DNA of 64,000 nt from Enterobacter vonholyi. GTDB lineage: Bacteria > Pseudomonadota > Gammaproteobacteria > Enterobacterales > Enterobacteriaceae. The DNA lies in the NCBI RefSeq assembly GCF_008364555.1, contig NZ_VTUC01000012.1, positions 1 to 64,000 of the forward strand, written 5' to 3'. Below the pieces are notes generated by a model. That model was not told where the DNA came from, did not search any database, and saw only the letters and a program-made list of their open reading frames with translations. The position numbers were made by a program, and so were the translations under genes. Below, piece after piece: positions 36,986-46,533 of this stretch; the stretch's first letter is position 1, and each line of letters begins with the position of its first letter.

Positions 36986-38323
36986 ATGAGTCAACAACAC
37001 ACTACCCAGACATCTGGTCAGGGTCTGCTTGAGCGCGTTTTTAAACTGCGCGAGCACGGCACAACGGCACGCACCGAAGTGATCGCTGGTTTCACCACCT
37101 TCCTGACGATGGTCTATATCGTTTTTGTGAACCCACAAATTCTGGGCGTTGCTGGCATGGATACCAGCGCCGTCTTTGTAACCACCTGCCTGATCGCCGC
37201 CCTTGGCAGCATTCTGATGGGTGTATTCGCTAACCTGCCGGTTGCATTGGCACCGGCGATGGGCCTGAATGCGTTCTTCGCGTTCGTGGTTGTTCAGGCG
37301 ATGGGTCTGCCTTGGCAGGTGGGCATGGGCGCTATCTTCTGGGGCGCGGTTGGCCTGCTGCTGCTGACCATTTTCCGCGTACGTTACTGGATGATTGCAA
37401 ACATTCCCGTGAGCCTGCGCGTGGGCATTACCAGCGGTATCGGTCTGTTCATCGGTATGATGGGGCTGAAAAACGCCGGCGTTATCGTGGCGAACCCGGA
37501 TACGCTGGTGAGCATCGGTCACCTGACCTCGCATAATGTGCTGCTGGGCGTGCTGGGCTTCTTTATCATCGCGATCCTCGCTTCCCGCAATATTCACGCG
37601 GCAGTGCTGGTATCCATCGTGGTGACCACGCTGCTGGGCTGGATGCTGGGCGACGTTCACTATAACGGCATCGTTTCCGCGCCACCGAGCGTTTCTACCG
37701 TTATTGGTCATGTTGATCTGGCGGGTTCCCTGAACCTGGGCCTGGCGGGCGTGATTTTCTCCTTCATGCTGGTGAACCTGTTCGACTCCTCCGGTACGCT
37801 GATCGGCGTGACCGACAAAGCGGGTCTGGCAGATGAGAAAGGCAAATTCCCGCGCATGAAGCAGGCGCTGTTTGTGGACAGTATCTCCTCAGTGACCGGC
37901 TCATTTATCGGGACCTCGTCTGTTACCGCTTACATTGAATCCTCTTCCGGCGTGTCCGTGGGCGGCCGTACCGGCCTGACGGCGGTTGTGGTGGGTATTC
38001 TGTTCCTGCTGGTGATCTTCCTCTCGCCACTGGCGGGCATGGTGCCTCCGTACGCGGCGGCCGGCGCGCTGATCTATGTGGGGGTGCTGATGACCTCCAG
38101 CCTGTCTCGCGTGAAGTGGGATGATTTAACCGAAGCGGTGCCGGCTTTTATTACCGCCGTGATGATGCCGTTCAGCTTCTCGATTACCGAAGGTATCGCG
38201 CTGGGCTTTATCTCTTACTGCGTAATGAAGATCGGTACCGGCCGCTTCCGCGACCTCAGCCCTTGCGTCATTATTGTGGCGCTGCTGTTTGTGCTGAAGA
38301 TTGTGTTTATTGACGCGCACTAA
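36986..38323 (+). CDS. adeP: adenine permease AdeP (PurP, YieG)
   Basis: A 445-residue purine permease of the NCS2/AzgA type with about 13 membrane segments. It has the family's glutamate-rich loop (ARTEVIAGFTTFLTMVYI near residue 28) and conserved FFAF and SVTAYIESSSGVSVGGRTG (about 313-331). Almost identical to E. coli AdeP, a high-affinity adenine/H+ symporter. The frame opens at a TTG, followed by two ATGs; the second ATG (36986) has GGAA 7 bases ahead and gives the E. coli N-terminus. Confidence 0.95.
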   Translation: MSQQHTTQTSGQGLLERVFKLREHGTTARTEVIAGFTTFLTMVYIVFVNPQILGVAGMDTSAVFVTTCLIAALGSILMGVFANLPVALAPAMGLNAFFAFVVVQAMGLPWQVGMGAIFWGAVGLLLLTIFRVRYWMIANIPVSLRVGITSGIGLFIGMMGLKNAGVIVANPDTLVSIGHLTSHNVLLGVLGFFIIAILASRNIHAAVLVSIVVTTLLGWMLGDVHYNGIVSAPPSVSTVIGHVDLAGSLNLGLAGVIFSFMLVNLFDSSGTLIGVTDKAGLADEKGKFPRMKQALFVDSISSVTGSFIGTSSVTAYIESSSGVSVGGRTGLTAVVVGILFLLVIFLSPLAGMVPPYAAAGALIYVGVLMTSSLSRVKWDDLTEAVPAFITAVMMPFSFSITEGIALGFISYCVMKIGTGRFRDLSPCVIIVALLFVLKIVFIDAH

Positions 38324-38339
38324 GGTGCGGTTTGTGGTG

Positions 38340-38412
38340 TCAGGTGGCGCTTCGCTTACCTGACCTACTGAAGAGTGTAGGCCCGGTAAGCGTTAGCGCC
38401 ACCGGGCTTTTT
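38340..38412. repeat. REP pair between adeP and chrR, terminator-like
   Basis: REP-like hairpin TCAGGTGGCGCTTCGCTTAC... (38340-38363) and a second REP, GTAGGCCCGGTAAGCGTTAG and on to CCGGGC (38377-38407), followed by TTTTTTT. The second hairpin plus T-run probably terminates adeP. Both genes converge here. Confidence 0.8.
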
Positions 38413-38414
38413 TA

Positions 38415-38981
38415 TCAGGCTTTTACCCGCTTAATATAATCCCCGAACGCCGTCAGCTGGCCAGAGAGATGGTCGCGCGTGCTCTGATCCACCACCTCAC
38501 CCGTTTGCGGGTCGACCTTGTTCTGAATCACACCGCCCATAAATTCCGGCTTGTTCATCACCATCGCATCCAGGAATACCAGGATCTGACGCAGATGATA
38601 CTGGCAGCGAGCGCCGCCAATTGCGCCCATTGAGCTGGTCTGGATCAGCACCGGTTTGCCTGACAGAGGCTGTTCAGGTAAACGGGACAGCCAGTCGATG
38701 GCATTCTTCAGGCCACCCGGAACCGAGTAGTTATATTCCGGCGTGACGATGACCACGCCGTCAGCCTGGCGGATCTGCTCTGCCAGCGCCTCGACGCTCT
38801 GCGGGAACCCTTCTTCCTGCTGGACGTCCGCATCATACAGCGGAATATCGCCAATAGACGGCAGGGCGCTAATTTCCATACCTGCCGGTGCCAGCTGTGG
38901 CAGCGTGCGGGCAACCATCCCGTTAAATGAACCTTTGCGCAGGCTTCCCAGTAACGTAACTACTTTCAACGTATCAGACAT
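38415..38981 (-). CDS. chrR: NAD(P)H-dependent quinone/chromate reductase ChrR
   Basis: A 188-residue FMN reductase of the NADPH-dependent FMN reductase family. The phosphate-binding loop is GSLRKGSFNGMVAR (about 12-25) and the flavin/dimer motif TPEYNYSVPGGLKNAIDWLSR lies near 80-100. E. coli ChrR (YieF) makes two-electron reductions of quinones and can reduce chromate. Its real role is probably defence against redox stress. Same length as E. coli. Confidence 0.93.
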   Translation of the reverse strand: MSDTLKVVTLLGSLRKGSFNGMVARTLPQLAPAGMEISALPSIGDIPLYDADVQQEEGFPQSVEALAEQIRQADGVVIVTPEYNYSVPGGLKNAIDWLSRLPEQPLSGKPVLIQTSSMGAIGGARCQYHLRQILVFLDAMVMNKPEFMGGVIQNKVDPQTGEVVDQSTRDHLSGQLTAFGDYIKRVKA

Positions 38982-39017
38982 GATTACTCCTGTTTCATCA
39001 TGATGACCCTGATTGGA

Positions 39018-39764
39018 TCAGCTAAGGGTGAATGCTTTTTCTGTCGGTAAACTGGTTAAACGCATCAGGCGTGCGGCGGGCTCGTTGGCGCGCTCGGGCA
39101 CATCAGGAAGGCTACGCCATCCCTGTTGACTGTCAAATTCCCAGATTTTCATGCGTTCGATGGCAGGGGTAACCGCAATGGACCAAATGAGCACATCCTC
39201 TGCGTCACTGAGTGCCTCCACCAGCGTGGCCTGGGCGGCACGCAGACGTCCGGAGCCAGGCAACAGCTGCAGCAGGCTGGCGTCGTCTGAGGCGCATCCG
39301 CAGAGCTTACGAATGCTCTGGCGCAGGGTAATGAGCTGGGCTCGGGCTTCGACAGGATCGTTCTGGTTGCGTACCCACAGCTTCTCATTGCTGGAGAGCG
39401 GATAGTCTTCATGTGCGTTACCGCCATGGAAGCTGCGCGTTGCGCGCTGAAGTTCCATATCGAGCCCACAATCCCCTTCGGTGGTCAGCGCGACGCCAAT
39501 GATATTGCCCGCGTAGGCAATCGAAAAACGAGGGAGATCCGGGTCGACAAAGACCGGGCGGCCTTCGGGTTGGGTAATGATGTCCGGCAGCTCGCTGGTG
39601 CCGTACAGCATAAACAGCAGTTCTGCGAGAAGTGCTCTGGACGCTAAAAACCGCGTCCTCCGGTGTTCCGGGAGAGCGAGTGCTTCACGGTGACAGACTG
39701 AAGAAATTCTTGCCGATACGAGACGTCCTTCCGTAAGTATCCCTCTTGCAAAGTGCGTAGCCAT
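39018..39764 (-). CDS. yieE: YieE, 4'-phosphopantetheinyl transferase-like protein
   Basis: A 248-residue protein of the PPTase superfamily (Sfp type). The Mg-binding GLDME (about 100-104) is present. The usual N/SHS motif appears as SIAYAG (81-86), and the W-x-LKEA motif is replaced by ITLRQSIRKL (about 145-154), so two normally catalytic motifs are degenerate. It may transfer phosphopantetheine poorly, act on another substrate, or be inactive. The position next to chrR is as in E. coli. No biosynthetic cluster lies nearby that would need a PPTase. Confidence 0.85.
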   Translation of the reverse strand: MATHFARGILTEGRLVSARISSVCHREALALPEHRRTRFLASRALLAELLFMLYGTSELPDIITQPEGRPVFVDPDLPRFSIAYAGNIIGVALTTEGDCGLDMELQRATRSFHGGNAHEDYPLSSNEKLWVRNQNDPVEARAQLITLRQSIRKLCGCASDDASLLQLLPGSGRLRAAQATLVEALSDAEDVLIWSIAVTPAIERMKIWEFDSQQGWRSLPDVPERANEPAARLMRLTSLPTEKAFTLS

Positions 39765-39886
39765 TTTTCGCTCCTTGATAATGGTCGTAATCGGTTAAAC
39801 GGTTACATGATTATCGCTTAACTTGACTCCTGTTTTAATCAGTAAATGGGAGTAAGAGAAGCCTTAGGACCGAACTTTACATTTTC

Positions 39887-40858
39887 TTAGGCAAAAATTG
39901 GATCGCTCGCACCGTACAGCGCCTTGATGGTTTCCCGCAACCATAGAATTTTCGGATTATGACTGTTCCGTTTATGCCAGATCAGCGTGAAGGGAACGGT
40001 GAGCTTTTCAGCCTGCGCTTCGTCAATGGGAATAGGAAGCGCGATCAGCTTCCGCTGGTGGAGTTCATTGTAGTGATGGCAGTAGTGCGGAGCCGTGGCG
40101 ATATAGTTATGACCGGGCTGTGCTGCCATAAACATCGACTGCTCAAAGCCCGGCACGCTCATGGCAATGTTTCTCTCCCGACCCATCTCCTTTAGCACTT
40201 CGTCCAGTGCCCAGGTGTCGCTGCGTTCCCAGAAGATGCTGATGTGAGGGTAGCGCAGAAAGGTCTCGAGGTTCCATTCATCCTGTAGCGCGGGGTGATC
40301 CTCACGCAGATACACGCACGGACGGTCGCTGAACAGGATCTCATAGTCGATGAACCACGGCATTAGCTTCAGCAATTCACGCGATCGCGGGTGCGTTTCG
40401 CGTCCGGTGAATCCCAGATCTACCTCTCCACGCGTAATGGCGTCCAGAGAGTCGTAATCCCAGTGGCGCATTTTCACCGTAGCCTGCGGATAGCGCTGGT
40501 TCACCTGCTCCAGTAGAGCATTGAAGCGGATCAGCATCAACGGCGTTTCCGCGGCCAGCACGAACGTCAGCCCGCCCGGAGAATCATGGTGAAATTTATC
40601 GAGGATCTGGTTGCCGATTTGCATCCAGTCAGCCAGATCCTGCTCAAGACTCACCGTTAGCGGCGTCGGCAGCAGCCCTAGCGGCGTTTTGACAAACAGC
40701 GGGTCTTCGAACCAGTCGCGCAGCTTGGCCAGCGATTTGCTCACAGCCGACGGCGTCACGTTCATCCGCTTTGCCGCTTTGGTGACGCTGCGCTCCTGCA
40801 GCAAAAGCTGCAGGCACAGCAACAGGTTAAGATCGAGACTGCTGATGGGCTTCTTCAT
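39887..40858 (-). CDS. yidZ: LysR-family regulator YidZ
   Basis: A 323-residue LysR regulator: N-terminal winged helix ([20 protein letters not shown], about residues 23-42) and a C-terminal effector domain. E. coli YidZ (319 aa) has been linked to anaerobic nitric oxide protection. The frame extends 19 codons upstream into mdtL; I chose the ATG at 40858 because [17 protein letters not shown] matches the family start. It still overlaps the mdtL 3' end by 32 bases, so the two are translated together. Confidence 0.92.
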   Translation of the reverse strand: MKKPISSLDLNLLLCLQLLLQERSVTKAAKRMNVTPSAVSKSLAKLRDWFEDPLFVKTPLGLLPTPLTVSLEQDLADWMQIGNQILDKFHHDSPGGLTFVLAAETPLMLIRFNALLEQVNQRYPQATVKMRHWDYDSLDAITRGEVDLGFTGRETHPRSRELLKLMPWFIDYEILFSDRPCVYLREDHPALQDEWNLETFLRYPHISIFWERSDTWALDEVLKEMGRERNIAMSVPGFEQSMFMAAQPGHNYIATAPHYCHHYNELHQRKLIALPIPIDEAQAEKLTVPFTLIWHKRNSHNPKILWLRETIKALYGASDPIFA

Positions 40859-42002
40859 AGTGCGCCGCGGGCTGGATGACCATAAGTAAGGTAATGCACA
40901 ATATGCTACAGCCAATCAGAACCCCGATCAGCATATTCAGCGCGTTAAGCCCGATGACCGCCGCCAGCCAAATCCACATCGACGAGCCGCAGACCTGCGC
41001 GATCCCCAGTACCGAGCTTGCCACGCCTGCCCGCAGCGAAAATGGGCCAAGCGCCTGGCTCATCGCTACGCCAAAGCCAACCGAGAACCCGGCACAAATC
41101 AGCGTAATACCCGCCAGCATGACCGCATGTGAGCTGGTGGTCGCCAGGACCGCGCCGGCGGCGAGGAATAAAACCTGTGAGGTCAGCATCAATGTGCGCT
41201 GGCTGAAAACATTTAGCGCAAACGGCGTCGAAAACGAAACGGCCATACTGACCATCGCGGTTAATGCCATCACCGTTGAATACTGACCGCGATCGAAGCC
41301 CATGGTCTCCATCAGCAAAACCGGGGAAACGTTTACATAGGTCAGGATCACCGCCACGCTTAACGTGGTCACGGCCAGACGGCTGAGGAAAAAGCGGTTG
41401 AGAAGCTTCTCTGCCGGGTGAATAGTTGCGGTATGGCCGGTATTCTGCGAGCCCGGGTGGGTCTCTTTCAGCACGGCGATCGACAGGATAAACACCAGCG
41501 CGCCCATCGCCGCCATGGTCCAGAACAGGCTCTGCCACGGGAATTTCAGCATGATCAGATAGCCCACGACCGGGGCCAGCACCGGGATGATGCAGGTAAT
41601 GCCGTTCAGCATCGACAGCACTTTGGCGCGACGCTGGGCGCTTAAAGTGTCGCGCAAAATGGCAAACGCCACCACGTAGCAACCGCCCGCCCCGATGCCC
41701 TGGATAAAGCGCCCGGTCAGAAACACGGTGCTGTTTTGCGCCTGTGAGCAGAGAAGGGACGCCAGGGCAAAAACGATGGCACCGGAGATAGCGACAGGCT
41801 GACGGCCTGCCTTATCCGCGATCTTTCCGGCAAACACCATCGACGACGCCATCCCCGCGAGGTAGGCCGAAAACGCGATGTGCAGCTGCGCTTCGCTGGC
41901 GCCCAGATCGCGGGCGATATGCGGTAATCCCACCAGATACATATCAATACCGGACGGATAAAGCAGAACTAATGCGAAACTACAAAACAGAAAACGCGCC
42001 AT
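40827..42002 (-). CDS. mdtL: multidrug efflux MFS transporter MdtL
   Basis: A 391-residue MFS pump with 12 helices (DHA1 family, Bcr/CflA-like), same length as E. coli MdtL. It has [16 protein letters not shown] (loop 2-3 motif, about 59-74), an [16 protein letters not shown] motif near helix 4, and [10 protein letters not shown] (antiporter motif) near helix 5. MdtL overexpression gives chloramphenicol tolerance in E. coli. In E. coli tnaB lies just upstream; here it is absent. Confidence 0.95.
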   Translation of the reverse strand: MARFLFCSFALVLLYPSGIDMYLVGLPHIARDLGASEAQLHIAFSAYLAGMASSMVFAGKIADKAGRQPVAISGAIVFALASLLCSQAQNSTVFLTGRFIQGIGAGGCYVVAFAILRDTLSAQRRAKVLSMLNGITCIIPVLAPVVGYLIMLKFPWQSLFWTMAAMGALVFILSIAVLKETHPGSQNTGHTATIHPAEKLLNRFFLSRLAVTTLSVAVILTYVNVSPVLLMETMGFDRGQYSTVMALTAMVSMAVSFSTPFALNVFSQRTLMLTSQVLFLAAGAVLATTSSHAVMLAGITLICAGFSVGFGVAMSQALGPFSLRAGVASSVLGIAQVCGSSMWIWLAAVIGLNALNMLIGVLIGCSILCITLLMVIQPAAHYEEAHQQSRS

Positions 42003-42069
42003 AAACCCCCCATAGATGCAGGCATGCAGGATAGGGGGTGAAAAGGGATTAGGCGAGTTGCCATTTGGA

Positions 42070-42102
42070 CAATGGTGATTTCCCAGGAGGAAATCACCAT
42101 TG
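42070..42102 (-). terminator. 14-bp inverted repeat after mnmE, at the tna position
   Basis: CAATGGTGATTTCC (42070-42083) and GGAAATCACCATTG (42089-42102) are perfect complements with a 5-base loop, 11 bases after the mnmE stop. It is very likely the mnmE transcript end, although no T-run follows on the minus strand. In E. coli the tnaCAB operon begins at this place. Confidence 0.6.
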
Positions 42103-42113
42103 ATTAGCGGGAA

Positions 42114-43478
42114 TTATTTACCAATACAGAAGCTTGAGAAGATCCGTCCCAGCAGATCGTCCGAGGTAAACTCCCCGGTGATCTCGCTCAGATTCTGCTG
42201 CGCCAGACGCAGCTCTTCCGCCAGCAGTTCACCCGCCCACGCGCCGATCAGCTGCGCTTTACCCTGGACAAGGTGGTTAGCCGCCTCTTCCAGCGCCTGC
42301 AGGTGACGGCGACGCGCCAGGAAGCCGCCTTCCATGCTGGTATCAAAGCCCATGCTCTGCTTGAGATGGTTACGCAGGTCGTCCACGCCTTCACCGGTAC
42401 GCGCCGACAGGCGGATTAGTGAGTGACCATTCACATCGCTGATGCCCAGCGTTTCGCCTGTCACGTCTGCCTTATTACGTACCACGGTGATCGGCAGTTT
42501 GGCAGGCAGACGGGCAATAAAGTCCGGCCAGATCTCTGCCGGGTCAACGGCGTCGGTCGTGGTGCCGTCCACCATAAACAGCACGCGGTCGGCCTGCTCG
42601 ATCTCCTGCCAGGCGCGTTCGATACCGATGCGCTCAACCTCGTCGCTGGCATCGCGCAGACCGGCGGTGTCGATGATGTGCAGAGGCATGCCGTCGATGT
42701 GGATGTGCTCGCGCAGCACGTCGCGAGTGGTGCCGGCAATGTCGGTCACGATTGCCGCTTCACGGCCCGCCAGGGCGTTCAGCAGGCTCGATTTGCCGGC
42801 GTTAGGACGTCCGGCAATCACCACCTTCATCCCTTCGCGCAGCAGGCTGCCCTGGCGCGCTTCGGCGCGAACGGCGTCGAGATCGCTCATCACCTGGTTG
42901 AGCTGAGCTTCGATTTTACCGTCAGAGAGGAAGTCGATCTCCTCATCAGGGAAGTCGATAGCCGCTTCCACGTAGATGCGCAGGTGAGTAAGTGCTTCCA
43001 CAAGGTGATTCACACGCGCGGAGAATGCCCCCTGCAGGGAGTTAAGGGCGGAGCGGGCCGCCTGTTCAGAACTGGCGTCGATCAGGTCAGCAATGGCCTC
43101 AGCCTGCGCCAGGTCGAGCTTGTCGTTGAGGAAGGCACGTTCGGAGAACTCGCCCGGCTTGGCAATGCGCAGGCCCGGCAGGGTCAGGATACGTTTTAAC
43201 AGCAGGTCGAGGATAACCGGGCCGCCGTGGCCTTGAAGCTCGAGCACGTCTTCGCCGGTGAAGGAGTTAGGGCCTGGGAACCACAGCGCAATGCCCTGGT
43301 CCAGCGGCGTGCCGTCGGTATCTTTAAACGGCAGGTAATCAGCGTAGCGCGGCTTTGGCAGTTTACCCAGCACCGCTTCGGCCACCTCGCGCGCCTTCAG
43401 GCCGGAGATGCGCAGAATGCCTACACCACCGCGTCCCGGTGGGGTTGCCTGGGCGACGATAGTGTCGTTATGGCTCAT
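42114..43478 (-). CDS. mnmE: tRNA modification GTPase MnmE
   Basis: A 454-residue GTPase that works with MnmG on tRNA wobble U34. An N-terminal folate-binding domain leads to a helical domain interrupted by a G domain: G1 [12 protein letters not shown] (about 223-234), G2 DIAGTTRD, G3 DTAGLRD, G4 NKAD. The C-terminus is the conserved CIGK, whose Cys is catalytic. Same length as E. coli. It follows yidC after a terminator-like hairpin, so it may rely on read-through or a weak promoter of its own. Confidence 0.97.
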   Translation of the reverse strand: MSHNDTIVAQATPPGRGGVGILRISGLKAREVAEAVLGKLPKPRYADYLPFKDTDGTPLDQGIALWFPGPNSFTGEDVLELQGHGGPVILDLLLKRILTLPGLRIAKPGEFSERAFLNDKLDLAQAEAIADLIDASSEQAARSALNSLQGAFSARVNHLVEALTHLRIYVEAAIDFPDEEIDFLSDGKIEAQLNQVMSDLDAVRAEARQGSLLREGMKVVIAGRPNAGKSSLLNALAGREAAIVTDIAGTTRDVLREHIHIDGMPLHIIDTAGLRDASDEVERIGIERAWQEIEQADRVLFMVDGTTTDAVDPAEIWPDFIARLPAKLPITVVRNKADVTGETLGISDVNGHSLIRLSARTGEGVDDLRNHLKQSMGFDTSMEGGFLARRRHLQALEEAANHLVQGKAQLIGAWAGELLAEELRLAQQNLSEITGEFTSDDLLGRIFSSFCIGK

Positions 43479-43500
43479 GGTTGGTCTCGTTCAATACAAA

Positions 43501-43526
43501 TAAAAAAGGCGGTCAATCGACCGCCC
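43501..43526 (-). terminator. terminator between yidC and mnmE
   Basis: On the minus strand, GGCGGTC-GATT-GACCGCC followed by TTTTTTA, 24 bases after the yidC stop. A standard rho-independent terminator, or attenuator if mnmE depends on read-through. Confidence 0.88.
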
Positions 43527-43550
43527 TTATTTTAGCGTTAACTTACCGAA

Positions 43551-45194
43551 TCAGGACTTTTTCTTTTCGCGGCTATGCAGGCCACGTTTTTCCAGACCAC
43601 GGTAAATCAGCTGCTGCTGGATGATGGTCACCAGGTTGCTGACGATATAGTACAGCACCAGACCTGACGGGAACCACAGGAAGAACACGGTAAAGATGAC
43701 CGGCATAAAGGTCATGATCTTCTGCTGCATCGGGTCGGTCACGGTGGTCGGCGACATCTTCTGGATGAAGAACATCGTCACGCCCATCAGGATCGGCAGG
43801 ATGTAGTACGGGTCCTGTGCGGACAGGTCATGGATCCACAGGGCGAACGGCGCGTGGCGCAGCTCAACGGAACCCATCAGCATGTAGTACAGCGCAAGGA
43901 AGATTGGCATCTGAATCAGCAGAGGGAAGCAGCCACCCAGTGGGTTCACTTTCTCTGCTTTGTACAGGGCCATCATTTCCTGGCTCTGGCGCTGTTTGTC
44001 ATCGCCCAGACGCTCACGCATTGCCTGAATCTTCGGCTGCAGCATGCGCATCTTCGCCATGGAGGTGTACTGCGCTTTAGTCAGCGGGTACATGATGCCA
44101 CGAACGATGAAGGTGATAACGATGATGGAGAAGCCCCAGTTACCCAGGAAGCTGTGGATGAACTTCAGCAGCTTAAACAGCGGCTGAGAGATGAACCACA
44201 ACCAACCGTAATCCACGGTCAGATCCAGGTGCGGCGCAACAGCGGCCATTTTGTCCTGAATTTCCGGGCCGACCCACAGGGTGCTTGCCAGCTTACCGGT
44301 TTGACCCGGCTGTACCAGAACCGGCTGAGATTTGTAGCCGATGGCTGCAATACCGTTGCCCAGGTTCGCGGTATAGAAGTTGTTGGTACCGTCGTTATTT
44401 GGCACCCACGCAGTGGCGAAATACTGCTGCAGCATTGCCACCCAACCGCCTTTAGCGCTGACGTTCAGGTTTTCGTTATCGGCAATGGTGTCGAATTTGT
44501 ATTTCTCATACTTCGCGTCTGGCGTGGAGTACGCCGCGCCACGGAAGGTATGCAGCGCAAAGTTGCTGCTTCCGGTGTCACGGTGAGACGGCAGATTGAT
44601 GGACTGCTTCAGCTGGCCAAAGGTGGACAGTTCCAGCGGTTTCGCACTGGCGTTCTGTACGCTGTAGCCCACGTTCACCGCATACTCACCGCGTTTCAGG
44701 GTGAAGGTTTTGGTGAAGGTGTTGCCTGCGGCGTCGGTATAGGTCATCGGGATAACGAGTTCGTTCTGGCCATCAGCCAGCACAAAGGTGTCATTCTCGA
44801 CGGTATACAGTGGACGCGCACCGTTAGCCGGGTTATCCGGGCCATCACGACCGGTCAGGCCGCTCTGCGCCTGGTAGATAAACTCAGGCGTGGTTTCCAG
44901 TAACTGGAACGGTTCGTTAGACTTCAGCTCTTTCGGGTAGGTCAACAGCAGCGCCTGCTCAACATCACCACCACGGGTGTTGATTGTCAGCTCAAGCACA
45001 TCGGTCTTAACCGTAATCTGTTTCCCCTGGCCACTGGCCGGTACGCCCTGGTCGGCGGCGCTACCCGCTGCGGTGGTCGTAGTCTGCGTGGTCTGCTGCT
45101 GGGGTTGAGGATTTTTATCCTGCTCCCATGCCTGCCAGATCATGAAAGACACGAACAACAAAGCGATGATAAGAAGATTGCGTTGCGAATCCAT
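43551..45194 (-). CDS. yidC: membrane protein insertase YidC
   Basis: A 547-residue insertase (548 in E. coli). An N-terminal membrane helix (about 5-21) is followed by a low-complexity [13 protein letters not shown] linker, a large periplasmic P1 domain (about 60-340) and five C-terminal helices. The essential Arg of the hydrophilic groove lies in the first of these ([10 protein letters not shown]). It inserts F0 c, Pf3-type and Sec-dependent proteins; its client atpE is in this window. The gene is two bases after yidD. Confidence 0.97.
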   Translation of the reverse strand: MDSQRNLLIIALLFVSFMIWQAWEQDKNPQPQQQTTQTTTTAAGSAADQGVPASGQGKQITVKTDVLELTINTRGGDVEQALLLTYPKELKSNEPFQLLETTPEFIYQAQSGLTGRDGPDNPANGARPLYTVENDTFVLADGQNELVIPMTYTDAAGNTFTKTFTLKRGEYAVNVGYSVQNASAKPLELSTFGQLKQSINLPSHRDTGSSNFALHTFRGAAYSTPDAKYEKYKFDTIADNENLNVSAKGGWVAMLQQYFATAWVPNNDGTNNFYTANLGNGIAAIGYKSQPVLVQPGQTGKLASTLWVGPEIQDKMAAVAPHLDLTVDYGWLWFISQPLFKLLKFIHSFLGNWGFSIIVITFIVRGIMYPLTKAQYTSMAKMRMLQPKIQAMRERLGDDKQRQSQEMMALYKAEKVNPLGGCFPLLIQMPIFLALYYMLMGSVELRHAPFALWIHDLSAQDPYYILPILMGVTMFFIQKMSPTTVTDPMQQKIMTFMPVIFTVFFLWFPSGLVLYYIVSNLVTIIQQQLIYRGLEKRGLHSREKKKS

Positions 45195-45196
45195 CG

Positions 45197-45454
45197 TTAG
45201 TGTTCTCTGGTATCAAAGGGTCCTGGAGGGACGGGGTCGTCTCCACCGGGGTGTAAAGGGTGGCATTTTAATACGCGTTTCACCGTCAACCAACTGCCTT
45301 TTATCACTCCAAACCTGCGCAATGCCTCAATTCCGTAGCTTGAGCATGTTGGTGTGAAACGGCAGTGCGGCCCGAGTAGCGGACTAATCAGGCGTTGATA
45401 GACCCGAATGAGGGCTATCAGGACCCGTGAGCCAGGCGACAGTGGCGGCGCCAT
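45197..45454 (-). CDS. yidD: membrane insertion efficiency factor YidD
   Basis: An 85-residue protein of the YidD/UPF0161 family with an amphipathic N-terminal helix ([19 protein letters not shown]) and conserved cysteines ([11 protein letters not shown]). It helps YidC insert membrane proteins. The start overlaps the end of rnpA by 37 bases, as in E. coli; the ATG lies inside rnpA with a weak site. Confidence 0.94.
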
Positions 45455-45777
45455 AATTTTTCCAACGCTTCCGAGAGAGCACGGTTATCGAGGTCGGCAA
45501 CCCCCTTTTTAGCCACCACCACGAAATCCATTGAAGGCAGTTCGTGCTGACGTAAACGGAAGCTTTCACGCGTCAGACGTTTAATCCGATTGCGTTCATG
45601 CGCACGCTTAACATTTTTCTTGGCGACTGTGAGACCGATGCGGGGATGCCCCAGCGAATTTTGGCGGCCGAGGATGGTGATTTGCGGCGTGCCAGCCCGT
45701 AGTGGCTGCTGGAAGACGAAAGTGAAATGAGCGGGAGTTAACAAACGTAACTCCCTGGGAAATGCTAGCTTAACCAC
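45418..45777 (-). CDS. rnpA: ribonuclease P protein component RnpA
   Basis: A 119-residue basic protein that binds M1 RNA and helps cut tRNA 5' leaders. The signature RNR motif is [17 protein letters not shown] (about 53-69), and the N-terminal [13 protein letters not shown] region binds the leader. Same length as E. coli. It follows rpmH by 16 bases and overlaps yidD. Confidence 0.97.
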
Positions 45778-45793
45778 TCAGGGGTTAGCTTTA

Positions 45794-45946
<153 letters not shown>

Positions 45947-46035
45947 CTAAACTTGAATAAATTCACTGACTTTTGCGTATACCCGAACGAGTTTCGAACG
46001 ACTAACGCCTCAGCGTGGGTGATTAAAGAGGCCGG

Positions 46036-46064
46036 ATTGTAATAATTGTACACTCCGGAGTCAA
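46036..46064 (-). promoter_or_regulatory. rpmH promoter
   Basis: Minus-strand -35 TTGACT (46059-46064), 17-bp spacer, -10 TACAAT (46036-46041), about 100 bp before the rpmH start. Confidence 0.8.
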
Positions 46065-46321
46065 TTCTCTTTCCTTATTTCCCGCGTATTTCCGCACGTT
46101 TTCGCGTGGAAAATGAGCAACGGACGACGCAGGAAGATGAGCATCACGCGCCGGGTCGAGGATTATACGGGCTCACCGACAAAGCGCAAGGATCGTCCCG
46201 GATCTTCGTTAGATCATTTAAGCAATAAATTGTCTGTGCTCATTAATTTTTCCAATATGCGGACTAAATCGCGGGGCACTCGCGCCAGGATCGTTTACAC
46301 TTACCCGGTTCTGGATCTTCC

Positions 46322-46384
46322 TGTGGATAAATCGGGAAGAAACTGTGAGAAACAGAAGATCTCTGGCTCAGTTTAGGCTATGAT
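46322..46384 (+). promoter_or_regulatory. dnaA promoter with autoregulatory DnaA box
   Basis: TGTGGATAA (46322-46330, perfect DnaA box) lies 49 bp upstream of -10 TATGAT (46379-46384). The -35 is poor. This is the arrangement of E. coli dnaAp2, where DnaA represses its own gene. SeqA may act through the nearby GATC sites. Confidence 0.75.
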
Positions 46385-46390
46385 CCGCGG

Positions 46391-46416
46391 TCCCGATCGG
46401 GATCCCAGGATCCTGG
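46391..46416 (+). other. two tandem GATC-centred 12-bp palindromes in the dnaA leader
   Basis: TCCCGATCGGGA (46391-46402) and CCAGGATCCTGG (46405-46416) are both perfect palindromes centred on GATC, 14 bp apart centre to centre, just after the dnaA -10. Another GATC (46401) overlaps the first. Closely spaced GATCs are good SeqA targets. Confidence 0.65.
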
Positions 46417-46533
46417 TCAGGATAAATTGCAGATAGCAATTCGCACGTCCCCCTTTACACAGGGTCATGTCGATGTGCGCCAACAATCATGAATATTCAA
46501 TAGTTTTCTTTTATTGTTCGAGTGGAGTCCGCC

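Noticed and set aside
39765..39886. Possible operator palindromes in the yieE-yidZ gap (TTAAAC and TTAGG repeats)
   Set aside because: Only short imperfect repeats in AT-rich DNA; spacing does not fit a known regulator.
45142..45357. 71-codon frame antisense to yidC and yidD
   Set aside because: Both genes on the minus strand are intact and conserved; the frame has no start signal.
46113..46376. 87-codon frame between rpmH and dnaA
   Set aside because: It spans the DnaA box and GATC cluster of the dnaA promoter; very basic composition and no good ribosome site.
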